Source: Nemertoderma westbladi (Eukaryota > Xenacoelomorpha > Nemertodermatida > Nemertodermatidae). From it: a stretch of DNA of 64,000 bases. The stretch spans positions 1-64,000 of the forward strand of contig JAUCBJ010004729.1 in the NCBI GenBank assembly GCA_032718475.1, read 5' to 3'. The notes under the pieces were generated by a model. It was not told the origin of the DNA, made no database searches, and was given only the letters and a program-made list of their open reading frames with translations. Position numbers and translations under genes: made by a program. Positions 13,044 through 25,426 of this stretch are shown one piece after another (positions within the stretch are counted from its first letter, which is position 1; every line of letters begins with the position of its first letter).

Positions 13044-13411
13044 CATGTTGTGAACCACCTATCGTCATTCCCATTGCCAACTATTTGGGAACATCATATA
13101 CAATGGATGAAGCTAACTTTACTAAGCCTGGTAGTGAAGGCTGGTTGGTAAAAGGTACCCTTGCTGAAAGTCATATCACTCTACAACCTGCGGCCCCTGA
13201 TGGAAGTAACTCTCCAGCTGTTTATACAATCCGCGCCATTGAAGTTCGAATAAGAAACCCAGCACAATCATCTAGGAGGCTTAAATTGCGATTCCTGTAT
13301 ACTTTCAGAGAAGATGACAAATACTTTGAATTCGGCAGTGGTGATCCTTCAACAGTAATACCTGCACCACCAATTGCTACTCCAACATCAGAACTGGCAG
13401 GCCTTGTCAAG
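13044..13411 (+). CDS. Unit 1 module B, first exon
   Basis: The acceptor is gctttcag and the donor is gttggt at 13412. Phase is 1 in and 0 out (368 bases). It encodes CCEPPIVIPIANYLGTSYT, then strands such as SHITLQPAAPDGS and YTIRAIEVRIRNP, a 'KYFEFGSGD' turn and the end 'SELAGLVK'. Together with 15044-15197 it forms module B (174 residues). The unit 2 copy differs by two residues. The unit 3 equivalent is split in two at the position of 'PDGS'. Confidence 0.85.
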
Positions 13412-13814
13412 GTTGGTTAATCATTTAGTTTTTTTATATTTTAGACTTCAGCCACACATTGCACATGCATGCAACGATTGACATGCCATTTACCCTGTCA
13501 TTAAAAAGACCTAATATAATGTATTAAATTATGTTATGCATGCAACACACATCCTAGTCATTACTAACAAGCATAAACGTAATTTAATAATATTGTTAAA
13601 AAGATTGCTAAGGCCTAAGGGGGGTAGCACCACAGATGGAACTTGTTATTTTGGTGTTTCAAGACTTTAAAATTGAGTGAAAATAATTTTTTGCTGTACT
13701 AAACACGAGTGGGGCCTTTGTGCAGTGAACAATTATAATTATACTAGCTAATTATATAGGCCTATTTTAATCTAGTCTACCGACACACACTGACATACAC
13801 ACTTACACGCCCTA

Positions 13815-13829
13815 CCCCCCCCCCCCCCC
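13815..13829 (+). repeat. Poly(C) run, 15 bases
   Basis: Fifteen C in the unit 1 module B intron, followed by 'agacttttgg'. Confidence 0.95.
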
Positions 13830-14339
13830 AGACTTTTGGAAAACGGCCATAGTATAATTATAACAGTTGACTGATCAAGGTTTTTACTCGCCCCACATCG
13901 TCTGGGGTGTTTAAGAATAGTCAAACCTAATATGTTGCCATCTTTAATGGCCAAAAAGTTCATTTTTGTGCCAAATGATATTTTCTACCTATATTCTATC
14001 AAATTTGTCGAAATTTTGAATAAAGAATCCGAAAGAAAACAGACAAGGTCATTTTGGTGGCTTTTTTTCCTATTTTGTTCCATAAAGGTTCCTGAGCAGC
14101 TTTAGCGAAAATGGTATTCTGAACATGTGTGCCAAATTGTTTACTCATTTCATTGAAAATCGGTGTAGAAATAGACTTTTTCATGAAGAAAGTTCGTTCT
14201 GAAATAAAGTTGTTTAAAGTTTAAGCACTTATAAACAATTTGTCAATTTCCTAAATAGGGGCGGGGGGACTACTCCACCCTTCCGTCTATCAATCTATTT
14301 GGTTGTTAGAATGTAGCTCTTCATAGTCAACATTGTAAG

Positions 14340-14995
14340 GCCATTCCATTCCGCTTTGTCTTAAGGATGGTAAGCGTCATGTTGGGGTCTGGAATTCGGC
14401 AATGACTCCAGCCTACAAGTTCAAATCCAGACAAACCAGTATTAAACTGCGCAGTTAGCTTCTTTTGCTTTTGTGGGGAACTTATATTAATGCTTTGTAG
14501 TGTCAGAGGGGATACATCGCCTGGACTGCTTCTACAATAATGTATTGCAGCACAGGTTCGAATCAGAATAAAAGCTGTAGAGATTTCGCACTATTGCGTC
14601 CCTAGGCAAGACACAATAGACGTTAGTGAATATTCTAACCCATTTGTACAAAGCGAACCTGGCTTTTCTTGGTGGAGTAAATATAGTGTTGGATAGATAT
14701 GGGTGTTCACTGTTCATCCTTAGAAGTTAGTGAGTCGCACTCCCTGCCTTAAAGTGACATCAAAAAGAGAGGAGCCTATGGGTTTTACATGGCTTGAAGG
14801 GCATTGTACACTACATAGGCTGGTTAGTAGCCATAATGTAGTAAGGCTAGCCAGTTTCCATCGAAGGCAATAGGCCAATCAGCAGCTACCAGTACCGGTA
14901 CTGGACGTGAATGACGTGATCATTGCTAGTAGGCAGTATTCTCAGTGCGACGGACGGCTGCAACAGACGGGCAGGATCTAACCCGGCTGTCGTGC
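14340..14995 (+). repeat. SINE-like dispersed repeat, unit 1 copy
   Basis: Contains pol III B-box-like words ('gttcaaatcc' near 14419 and 'ggttcgaatc' near 14553) and the stretch 'ttgcgtccctaggcaagac', a word common in tRNA-derived invertebrate SINE tails. A near-identical copy lies at about 41550-42185 in the matching intron of unit 2, so both descend from one insertion before the duplication. Borders are approximate. Confidence 0.45.
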
Positions 14996-15043
14996 TATTG
15001 GAATAGTTATTGAGAGAAAATCATATTTTTTTTTATTTTCCAG

Positions 15044-15197
15044 ATCTTTGATGCCTCATTACAAGCTGGTGATGATGAATCCACTGTTGTTCGTATTGAA
15101 TTGCCATTCTGTATTTCAGTTGGTTGGGTTAAACTTAAGATTGTTGATCCATTCGAAGGACAGAGGTTAAACATTCAACTGTTGGGTTGTGATGGAG
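15044..15197 (+). CDS. Unit 1 module B, second exon
   Basis: Phase 0 to phase 1, 154 bases. It begins IFDASLQAGDD and ends 'LNIQLLGCDG' before gttggt. The final 'l.i.l.GC' strand closes the module. The protein is identical in unit 2 and clearly related in unit 3 (IFDASRLAGSD ... INIRLTGCDG). Confidence 0.85.
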
Positions 15198-15349
15198 GTT
15201 GGTTATTCTTCATTATTACCCTTGACTTCTGCCCTTGAACTATTAGGATCACCCCTGTATTACTGTGAAGAAATTCTTCGAATTAACCACATTGAAATAA
15301 TATTGTATTAATTTACCTTATTATTGTGTTTAAATTATTATAATTGCAG

Positions 15350-15672
15350 ATTGTTTGGTTCCATATCCTAATCTAAGCGACCTCAAGTATTGGCCACCTG
15401 GTAAAAAAGACATTGATCCTGATTATGATGGTTGGAATCCTCAGACAAGTTTAATCAACAAATTTAGGGGATTTAATCTTGGTTCCATACAAGACATCAA
15501 GGGATTAACTCTATTATTTAAGGATATGCCACCTGGTGTTGGAAAGTTTTCTTTCAGAGCTGTGTTCTCCAATGGTTCCCCATTAGGTCCCGGAGTTGAA
15601 CTTACAGAAAGTGGCTCACTAACTCCAATTACATCTGCAGCTCAATGGATTAATGGAAAGCCGGATTCTAAG
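15350..15672 (+). CDS. Unit 1 module C, first exon
   Basis: The acceptor is aattgcag and the donor is gttaga at 15673; phase 1 to phase 0, 323 bases. It encodes DCLVPYPNLSDLKYWPPG, a 'DPDYDGWNPQTS' segment and ends 'QWINGKPDSK'. ORF calls run on past the donor, but the exon at 16239 continues in the right phase, as in unit 2. The unit 3 equivalent is split in two (61256-61374 and 61665-61874). Confidence 0.83.
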
Positions 15673-16238
15673 GTTAGAATCTTCCATAATAGTGAACCAC
15701 AATCAGCGATATTGTTGCCAAAAAAATAATTCTTCCAAATAAGTAGTTACTTACTTATCTTAGTTATCTAAAAACAAAGTCTTTGATATTTTTCCCAGTT
15801 ATAAAAAGTAATAATTATCTTTTTTGTCCAGTTTCGGCAATTTAAATTAAATTTATTAAAGTTTGAAAATTTATTGTATAAAATTATTTTCAAATTTTTT
15901 TTTTTTCCATATAGAGAACCACATATCAGCAATATTAGAACTGTCAACTTGTAAAATAAAGAACACTTTAAAATACATAGTTTCTTAGTTGTGTTAGGTG
16001 GGGTGGGGTGGTTAGTTTACTGAAGTGTAAAGGAATCCAGTTGACCATATCAAATGAGAGCGACAAATCGTTTGCCTCGAAGTATTGATATGTTCATGGA
16101 AATGCAGATGAAAGAAGATCAAAGTAAATCTCCATTATTTTTGAGAATCGTAGTCTTTTCGGTCATTATATTCCAAATGTCAATACACTAAATTTAAATA
16201 TCACAGCACTGATAACATCTGATATTCTATTGCTTTAG
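15673..16238 (+). other. Intron inside unit 1 module C
   Basis: 566 bases, against 564 in unit 2, and nearly identical to it. A stretch near 15912 ('agagaaccacatatcagcaa') echoes the sequence just after the upstream donor but carries stops and is not an exon. Nothing else is seen. Confidence 0.7.
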
Positions 16239-16398
16239 ATTCACACCACTGAATTGTATGCAATTGGTACTCCTTCTTTCGCAATGGAATTCCAAGATGA
16301 TGTTATTTTCCCATATTCATGGGTGACAATCATAGCTGATGACTGGTCTCCCAATAACCTTCATATATCTGCTATGGTAACTGGTCGCTGTCCCATTG
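16239..16398 (+). CDS. Unit 1 module C, second exon
   Basis: The acceptor is ttgctttag and the donor is gtaagt at 16399; phase 0 to phase 1, 160 bases. It begins IHTTELYAIGTPSF and ends 'SAMVTGRCPI'. It completes module C (161 residues) and splices to the Pro/Thr exon of unit 2. It is too short and start-poor for ORF finders; three near-identical copies in the window support it. Confidence 0.85.
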
Positions 16399-16988
16399 GT
16401 AAGTAAAATATAATATCATGAATTTGTTCACCATGCTTATGATAGATGCACAGAACTGAATATAAACATAGAGATAGTAGTAGTAGACATTTTTTTGAAA
16501 ATAAAACCACAAGATCGAAAATTACTACACAATAGCTACAAGGCAATAACAATAATACTAATTATCCAAAATATTTACAACTATATACAAATATATAAAA
16601 GCACATCTGAATATTATTCATTAATATAATAACCTATTTCTATTTAATATACCTTAATATACCTTTGAAATTAATTTACTGACTGCAACCGGGGGTAGGA
16701 CATCGATACAGATGAAGCGAAATTTGAAATAGCACCATTCACCAGGCATCGTCACATATATGGCATTGGCAAGGCCTTATAATACCCATATAATGCCTAT
16801 CCACTTAAGTTTAATTAGATTACAGGCCTGCGCCTGGTCTGGTAACTAACCTACCATTGTATATTAAAATTTAGTAAATAGCGATTGAAAATAATATATA
16901 TAAATTGAGGAATCTTTTCTTTTAGGCTCGATAACCAAAGGAAAACCTGTCATTGAACAATCATTAAAGCACTGTCCCCAAACAGTGC

Positions 16989-17060
16989 TGCTCCAGCTAG
17001 GGATCGAACCAGGGCTTCCTAATTGGAAGGCAGGAATGTCACCACTAGACCAAGCCGCAT
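16989..17060 (-). repeat. tRNA-derived SINE head or tRNA pseudogene (Gly-like)
   Basis: Read on the minus strand, an A-box-like TGGTCTAGTGG is followed by an anticodon arm containing CTGCCTTCCAA (as in tRNA-Gly with anticodon TCC) and a B box GGTTCGATCCC. The T stem and acceptor stem pair poorly, so it is not a working tRNA. A tRNA-derived SINE or decayed tRNA copy fits best. Confidence 0.6.
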
Positions 17061-18306
17061 TTCATTTCATAAATATTTATCTGCATCATCAAGACCAGTG
17101 TCTTTTATCAGATGTTTCAGTAATATCAATGGCTACCATAATAGTACAAGATCACGCACAGGCTGATCACTCCTATTGTGGTATATTTCCACAATAGGCA
17201 ATCTCGCTAATATTTGCAATCTCACTGCTTACAATGTTGTACGAACAACATCGACCATATTATCAACCATCCAACTCACATAATTATTCACAATCATCTA
17301 CGTTGACTCCACAGCAAAGCAACCTGACCTCATTTATCGCCGTGTATTATTATTATTAATCACTAGCCTACCGGTCAGCACTTTACTCAGCCCTATCAGC
17401 CTATTGCAGTGTCTAAGTATTTCAGCTTACTTCATTAAGTTGGTTTTACCGGTGACCGGTAGACATTTTTAATATGCAAGTAGCCTTACCAATTAAATAT
17501 AGTACTGGCAGAACGGCATTACAAGAGTAGCCTTACCGTATTACTTACTGCTTGGAATGCAGTAGTACTGCTGGACATACTGCTGGAAACGGCATTTTAT
17601 CAATGTTACTGACCATGAATGTAATTCATTGTAATGTAAAAAGCTCCGCTTTCAATTGATAAGCTACGTGTGTGAAATGATTCTGATTTAATATGTATTT
17701 GAATCGATCGAAAATCTCTATCCATAGAAATCAAGATAATAAATTCAGTTTGTAGTGACGTCAAATCTGTAGCATCCAATCACAGCCGATTTTCAAAATT
17801 GACTTCCCGCGCTTACTTAAACCCGCCATTTTGACCGTTCCTCGTGTTTTTACAAAAACACACCCCGCCACTCCATTTAGGGCACCTTGTTCCCACTTAT
17901 TCAATTGTTTCTAGCTCTATAATTAGTTTTTAGGGCATACCGACACAATTATGTTTTCTGTTTGATACAGAAAACAGAGGACCACGATGGAAAATGGTAA
18001 ATCTGTTAATTTCGAGATATATTATGTTCAATGTAAATAGGATTCCAATCTCAATTACGTTGAGGACATTGTACAGTACAATAATATAATATAAGGACAG
18101 ATATTATCAAGTTCATATCAAGGATTTATTGTCTCAAGAGATGTAACATTTGATGTAGATACCAACATATAATAATAATACAGGAATTAACTGTTACAAT
18201 AATAAGTCACCGGTTATATTCTCAAATATTGGCAACATCTGACCGTTAATAATATATTCCCACGTCTCATCTCACCAATGTATTGCAAGTTTCCTCTTGA
18301 GCTAAA

Positions 18307-18608
18307 CGCCCGTTCACATCCAACGGAACGGTACACCGCGCGGTGTACCGCAGGGCCAGCGGTACACCGCTGACTGTGAACGACCAAACAGGTAGTTGTG
18401 TGCTAAACCACGTGGTTTACCGCAGCTTATTTAAACAATGTTAAAACAATTAATGAATTTCCTGTTGAATTCACAGTCCACAGATAGACAATCATTTACC
18501 ACAAAGGTACCGTTGGATGTGAACCGGCTCCGGGTAGTGTACCACTGGCTTACCGCTTCAATACCACCAGACTACGTTACCACTCATGCACCATTGGATG
18601 TGAACGGC
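18307..18608. mobile_element. MITE-like element, copy A
   Basis: It starts with 'cccgttcacatccaacgg' and ends with the inverted 'ccattggatgtgaacggc'. Inside, 18329-18350 is a perfect 22-bp palindrome built on cggtacaccgc. It has no coding capacity. The parallel intron of unit 1 (about 2651-2672) lacks the whole 700-bp block. The superfamily is unclear. Confidence 0.65.
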
Positions 18609-18611
18609 TTA

Positions 18612-19003
18612 AGGCCCTTTCACATCCAACGGATCAGTACACCGCGTGGTGTAGCGGTGCACCACTGAGTGTGAACGACCCTGTGGTATTCGAGCGGTGT
18701 CTGAGCGGTAAATGATATTGATTACCGCTAACTGTGAACGAACCAACAGGTAGGTAGTTGTGCGCTAAACCGCGCGGTTTACCGCAGCCTATTTAAACAA
18801 TGTTAAAACAGTTAATGTAATTTCCTGCTTAATTCAGAGTCAACAGATAGACAATCAGTTACGGCAACGATACCGTTGGGTGTGAATGGGCTCTGGGTAG
18901 TGAACCACTGGCTTACCGCTTCAATACCGCTAGACTAACCATTGTGTCCAAACTACCTGTCAACGAATAGTTTACCACTCACGCACTGTTGGATGTGAAC
19001 GGG
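18612..19003. mobile_element. MITE-like element, copy B
   Basis: It begins 'ggccctttcacatccaacgg' only a few bases after copy A and ends 'ctgttggatgtgaacggg'. The interior is clearly related to copy A (shared 'tatttaaacaatgttaaaac', 'agatagacaatca', 'ctggcttaccgcttcaatac'). It has a similar but imperfect palindrome (accgcgtggtgt). Two copies head-to-tail suggest tandem insertion or duplication. Confidence 0.65.
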
Positions 19004-19597
19004 TTTTAGGACTCTTTTGTCATAGAGTTTCATGTCCAATGTCCACACCATTACCGGACAACCTCCACCACCATAATAATTACACAATCCCTTTGGGCCA
19101 TATTAGTACTAATACAGTCATCTGTTCCATCTAACACACTATGCATTGTTCGTTCATGCTCTTTTTATGAATAATTTTCTCTACTTAATTTATCTCTCAC
19201 GCTATTTTATACGCCTCTCAATACTTAGCTATTGTATCCAAGGTTATTGGTCTGTAAATTTAGATATATATTGGTAACATCTAAAAATTGACAAATTAAT
19301 AACATAATTGCCAAGAGCATACAGAAATAGTAAGCTATTCCTCGAAAGTGCGAATTAAAAAGTCGGACAATAAAACGTTTATTTTTTTTTGTAAAAGACG
19401 GGGTTATTATATTTGAAATTTCTATAATTATTCTTATTTATATTAGTTATGGAATTAGAAATTCTTAAGAAGAATAACAGGAATTGAATGAAAGGCAATA
19501 AACACAGAGTAAAATAAAGATGTCCTGTGCAATGAGTCAGTCTGCTTCACCAACTTAAAAATGAACAGTTGATTTTATTTTATTTTCCTAAATTTAG

Positions 19598-22500
19598 TAA
19601 CAACTGGTCCGCCACCAACTACTGGTACTCCTCCACCACCACCCCCATCTACAACTACGGGACCTACAACAACTGTGGGTCCACCTACAACACCTGGACC
19701 ATCAACAGCACCACCACCCACAACAGCACCACCACCAACAACAACACTTGGACCAACAACAACACCCGGACCAACAACAGCACCTCCACCAACAACAACA
19801 CCTGGACCAACAACAACACCACCACCACCCACAACAGCACCTCCACCCACAACAACACCCGGACCATCAACAGCACCTCCACCAACAACAACACCCGGAC
19901 CATCAACAGCACCTCCACCAACAACAACACCCGGACCATCAACAGCACCTCCACCAACAACAACACCCGGACCATCAACAGCACCTCCACCAACAACAAC
20001 ACCCGGACCATCAACAGCACCTCCACCAACAACAACACCCGGACCATCAACAGCACCTCCACCAACAACAACACCCGGACCATCAACAGCACCTCCACCA
20101 ACAACAACACCCGGACCATCAACAGCACCACCACCCACAACAACACCCAGGCCATCAACTGCACCTCCACCAACAACAACACCTGGACCATCAACAGCAC
20201 CCCCACCAACAACAACACCCGGACCATCAACAGCACCTCCACCAACAACAACACCCGGACCATCAACAGCACCACCACCCACAACAACACCCGGACCAAC
20301 AACAGCACCTCCACCCACAACAACACCCGGACCATCAACAGCACCTCCACCAACAACAACACCCGGGCCATCAACTGCACCTCCACCAACAACAACACCT
20401 GGACCATCAACAGCACCTCCACCAACAACAACACCCGGACCATCAACAGCACCTCCACCAACAACAACACCTGGACCCTCAACAGCACCTCCACCCACAA
20501 CAACACCCGTGCCATCAACAGCACCTCCACCAACAACAACACCCGGACCATCAACTGCACCTCCTCCAACAACAACACCTGGACCATCAACAGCACCTCC
20601 ACCTACAACAGCACCACCACCAACAACAACACCCGGACCATCAACAGCACCTCCACCCACAACAGCACCACCACCAACAACAACACTCGGACCATCAACA
20701 GCACCTCCACCAACAACAACACCTGGACCATCAACAGCACCTCCACCAACAACAACACCTGGACCATCAACTGCACCTCCACCAACAACAACACCCGGAC
20801 CAACAACAGCACCTCCACCCACAACAACACCCGGACCATCAACAGCACCTCCACCAACAACAACACCTGGACCATCAACAGCACCTCCACCAACAACAAC
20901 ACCTGGACCATCAACTGCACCTCCACCAACAACAACACCCGGACCAACAACTGCACCTCCACCCACAACAACACCCGGACCATCAACAGCACCCCCACCA
21001 ACAACAACACCTGGACCATCAACTGCACCTCCACCCACAACAACACCCGGACCATCAACAGCACCTCCACCAACAACAACACCCGGACCATCAACAGCAC
21101 CACCACCCACAACAACACCCAGACCATCAACTGCACCTCCACCAACAACAACACCTGGACCATCAACAGCACCCCCACCAACAACAACACCCGGACCATC
21201 AACAGCACCTCCACCAACAACAACACCCGGACCATCAACAGCACCACCACCCACAACAACACCCGGACCAACAACAGCACCTCCACCCACAACAACACCC
21301 GGGCCATCAACAGCACCTCCACCAACAACAACACCCGGGCCATCAACTGCACCTCCACCAACAACAACACCTGGACCATCAACAGCACCTCCACCAACAA
21401 CAACACCCGGACCATCAACAGCACCTCCACCCACAACAACACCCGGACCATCAACAGCACCACCACCCACAACAACACCTGGACCAACAACAGCACCTCC
21501 ACCCACAACACCCGGACCAACAACAGCACCTCCACCTACAACAGCACCACCACCAACAACAACACCCGGACCATCAACAGCACCTCCACCTACAACAGCA
21601 CCACCACCAACAACAACACCCGGACCATCAACAGCACCTCCACCCACAACAGCACCACCACCAACAACAACACCCGGACCATCAACAGCACCTCCACCAA
21701 CAACAACACCTGGACCATCAACAACACCTCCACCAACAACAACACCTGGACCATCAACAGCACCTCCACCAACAACAACACCTGGACCATCAACAGCACC
21801 CCCACCAACAACAACACCCGGACCAACAACAGCACCTCCACCCACAACACCCGGACCAACAACAGCACCTCCACCAACAACAACACCCGGCCCAACAACA
21901 GCACCTCCACCCACAACAGCACCTCCACCAACAACAACACCTGGACCATCAACAGCACCTCCACCAACAACAACACCTGGACCATCAACAGCACCCCCAC
22001 CAACAACAACACCCGGACCATCAACAGCACCCCCACCAACAACAACACCCGGACCAACAACAGCACCTCCACCCACAACACCCGGACCATCAACAGCACC
22101 TCCACCAACAACAACACCCGGACCATCAACAGCACCTCCACCCACAACAACACCCGTGCCATCAACAGCACCTCCACCAACAACAACACCCGGACCATCA
22201 ACTGCACCTCCTCCAACAACAACACCTGGACCATCAACAGCACCTCCAACTACAACAGCACCACCACCAACAACAACACCCGGACCATCAACAGCACCTC
22301 CACCCACAACAGCACCACCACCAACAACAACACCCGGACCATCAACAGCACCTCCACCAACAACAACACCTGGACCATCAACAACACCTCCACCAACAAC
22401 AACACCTGGACCATCAACAGCACCTCCACCCACAACAACACCCGGACCATCAACAGCACCACCACCCACAACAACACCTGGACCAACAACAGCACCTCCA

Positions 22501-23710
22501 CCCACAACACCCGGACCAACAACAGCACCTCCACCAACAACAACACCCGGCCCAACAACAGCACCTCCACCCACAACAGCACCTCCACCAACAACAGCAC
22601 CCCCACCCACAACAACAACTGGTCCATCAACAGCACCTCCACCCACAACAACACCAGGACCATCAACAGCCCCACCACCCACAACAACACCCGGTCCATC
22701 AACAGCACCTCCACCAACAACAACACCCGGACCATCAACCGCACCACCACCCACAACAACACCTGGACCATCAACAGCACCTCCACCCACAACAACACCC
22801 GGACCATCAACAGCACCACCACCCACAACAACACCTGGACCAACAACAGCCCCTCCACCCACAACACCCGGACCAACAACAGCACCTCCACCAACAACAA
22901 CACCCGGCCCAACAACAGCACCTCCACCCACAACAGCACCTCCACCAACAACAGCACCTCCACCCACAACAACACCCGGACCAACAACAGCACCTCCACC
23001 CACAACGCCCGGACCAACAACAGCGCCTCCACCCACAACAACACCCGGACCATCAACAGCACCTCCACCCACAACAACACCTGGTCCATCAACAGCTCCC
23101 CCACCAACAACAACACCCGGACCATCAACAGCACCTCCACCAACAACAGCACCTCCACCCACAACAACACCTGGTCCATCAACAGCACCTCCACCCACAA
23201 CAACACCAGGACCATCAACAGCCCCACCACCCACAACAACACCCGGACCATCAACAGCACCTCCACCAACAACAACACCTGGACCAACAACAGCACCTCC
23301 ACCCACAACAACACCCGGTCCATCAACAGCACCACCACCAACAACAACACCCGGACCATCAACAGCACCTCCACCCACAACAGCACCACCACCAACAACA
23401 ACACTCGGACCATCAACAGCCCCACCACCCACAACAACACCCGGACCATCAACAGCACCTCCACCAACAACAACACCTGGACCAACAACAGCACCTCCAC
23501 CCACAACAACACCCGGGCCATCAACTGCACCTCCACCAACAACAACACCTGGACCATCAACAGCACCTCCACCAACAACAACATCCGGACCATCAACTGC
23601 ACCTCCACCCACAACAACACCTGGACCAACAACAGCACCTCCATCCACAACAACACTTGGACCATCAACAGCACCTCCATCCACATCGACACCTGCTCCC
23701 ACTACAACAG
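19598..23710 (+). CDS. Unit 2 Pro/Thr-rich mucin-like exon (1,371 codons)
   Basis: The acceptor is tttag ending at 19597 and the donor is gtgagg at 23711; both phases are 1. It has the same leader as unit 1 (TTGPPPTTGTPPPPPP), then about 110 repeats of PGPSTAPPPTTT with frequent PPPTTA inserts and a few PVPST, PRPST and SGPST variants. The correct frame is the one giving Pro/Thr, fixed by the phase 1 exon borders. The other two sense frames (Asn/Thr-rich and His/Gln-rich) are also open throughout and should not be taken as genes. Repeat blocks recur at a distance: the stretch near 20150-20480 matches 21115-21445, and the rare 'gtgccatcaaca' variant at about 20511 recurs near 22155, showing block duplications inside the exon. 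Confidence 0.85.
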
Positions 23711-24616
23711 GTGAGGCATTACTTTGTACTATTTCTATGTATTTGTATGAATTATTTATTTAATTAATTTAATACACTTCAGTTTTTAATACCCATTCAA
23801 TGATGGCGTGCGGGTTTTGACTCTCCCCCAATAATGCTTTATAATACACAGTAATGCAAATTGATTTCCACCTTGCTGCGATTATCAGTTCTCTGTATTT
23901 TGGTGATGTGCTGATAGGCTAGGCTCTCTGTTATATGTACTTTTTCAGACATATACACCTTTATTTGAGAATATCATTGAGAATAAGCCTGCTATCGCGA
24001 TAGGATTTGCAATGTGTGCAAGGGCCCTGGGAACATGAGATTAATGTGATCTAATTCTTCCTGTTCCCGACTCCTCAACAGAGAGAGGTTGGAGGCCCAC
24101 TGTCCTGAATCACATATGATATATAATATATTGGTAGATATTACTTGGTAAAATTATGGGTCAATCTAATGGGGTGCTATTGTTAGATTAATAACAATAT
24201 ATTTGATTTATTAAAGAAACGCTGTATTTCACACCGGCTCTAGTGGGAATATTTCCACGAACGAGCCTAACGAGTGAGTGAAATACGAACCGAGAAACTG
24301 AAAGTGAAAAAAGGTTACTTTAAAACGACTAATATGTCGTTTTGTTATCAAGTTTCGCAAGTTTTATTAATTAATAAGCCTACCAAACATACGGTACTTG
24401 TATGTAGTTAGATAAGTAGATATTTATCTATGTAGCTTGTGCTGTGGGCAGCCTATGGCGATTCGGTAAATTGTAAATTCACTCTATTGCCTGTGCATGT
24501 GTGCACTGATTTACAGTCATACTGAACGGAAACTTCTACTGCAAAGAATCACAGCTTTGAATTTACGGTGTATTTCTCGCCGACTTGAATATAAAGGTAT
24601 CATATTATGTTTACAG
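23711..24616 (+). other. Intron, unit 2 Pro/Thr exon to module A
   Basis: 906 bases of AT-rich sequence. Its last ~100 bases parallel unit 1; the LINE fragment and poly(C) run of unit 1 are missing here. No gene is seen. Confidence 0.65.
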
Positions 24617-25126
24617 AATGTGTCGATTGTTGTCCCTCAATACCTTGTTGCGATGAGACTCAAGTCAGCGAGTATTACGCTTCTGAAGGTGCCCCGGAAG
24701 ATGTAGAGTATCCTGATGGGAACGGTGTTGAGCTTGAATATGGAGATTACATCAAAGCTCATGTATCAAGTCCATGCCACACATTAGCATCAATCATTGT
24801 TCAACTCCCACATGGATCTGTTGGTGATATATTTACGTTTGTTTTGGAGGTTTCTTCCTATGAGGGAGATCCATCAGGCTTATATAAAGAATACGTTTAT
24901 GCGATCAAGGACAATTTGATAGGTCTCGAAAACGTATTTATGATCGCATCAAATTCCCTGCAAGGTGCATCATATTATGAGTTTATGGTAGAAGTTACGG
25001 ATGCTACAAATCTGAAATGGTTTAAACTTCCTGAATTTGCTGAGAATGTTAAAGAAGTAAAACTTGTATCCAAGACAATGAATCCAACCTCAGTTACTTT
25101 GCGGTTATACGGATGTGACAACGATA
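24617..25126 (+). CDS. Unit 2 module A (170 residues)
   Basis: Same splice borders as unit 1 (ttacag / gtgagt), phase 1 to 1, 510 bases. The protein differs from unit 1 by one residue (PDGNGVE); there are only a few other base changes, all silent. The following intron is 237 bases in both units. This points to a recent duplication or gene conversion. Confidence 0.85.
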
Positions 25127-25363
25127 GTGAGTATTATTTACCACCACCACAGATATTTGTTGTGTTTTGGAAACAAACAAAGTTAGGAAACAGACATTTA
25201 TTTTTATTTCCAAAACTATGTTTACTTCGTATTTATTTATATTTTATATCTTAATAATTTTAAATGTCTCAATAGGCCCTAATCACCGAGGTATTTTATT
25301 GAAATTATATTATTTTAGATTCTTGTCTGACATCTTAACATTTAAATAACTTTATTGTTACAG

Positions 25364-25426
25364 CTTGTCCAACTCCACCACCAACCACAACACCAATAAT
25401 AACAACTCCAATTACTCCACCTGAAC
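25364..25426 (+). CDS. Unit 2 Thr/Pro linker exon
   Basis: 63 bases, phase 1 to 1, with the same peptide as unit 1 (CPTPPPTTTPIITTPITPPE). Acceptor ttacag, donor gtaagt. Confidence 0.82.

Larger units (their letters stand above)
13412..15043 (+). other. Intron inside unit 1 module B (keeps the empty site of the BEL insertion)
   Basis: About 1.6 kb. It holds a 15-base poly(C) run (13815-13829), sequence parallel to the unit 2 intron, and a SINE-like dispersed repeat at about 14340-14995. At 14199-14203 the sequence 'ttctgaaataaag' matches the two flanks of the LTR element of unit 2 joined together, and so marks the pre-insertion state. Short ORFs here look non-coding. Confidence 0.65.
16399..19597 (+). 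other. Intron, unit 1 module C to unit 2 Pro/Thr exon
   Basis: About 3.2 kb and parallel to 117-3295. It contains a tRNA-derived SINE-like sequence on the minus strand (16989-17060) and a tandem pair of MITE-like elements (18307-19003). The rest is AT-rich with no recognisable gene. Confidence 0.6.

Noticed and set aside
15355-15729. Module C first exon ending at an in-frame stop as the end of the gene
   Set aside because: The ORF runs on past a conserved donor at 15673; splicing to 16239 continues in frame, and all copies keep that downstream exon.
15912-15960. Exon-like stretch after 'ccatatag' in the module C intron
   Set aside because: It hits a stop almost at once, and skipping it gives a clean phase 0 join in both units 1 and 2.
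16989-17060. Functional tRNA-Gly gene
   Set aside because: The T stem and acceptor stem do not pair well enough.
19569-23767. Asn/Thr-rich and His/Gln-rich sense ORFs over the unit 2 mucin exon
   Set aside because: Only the Pro/Thr frame joins both neighbouring exons through the phase 1 borders; the other frames are open only because of the repeat length.
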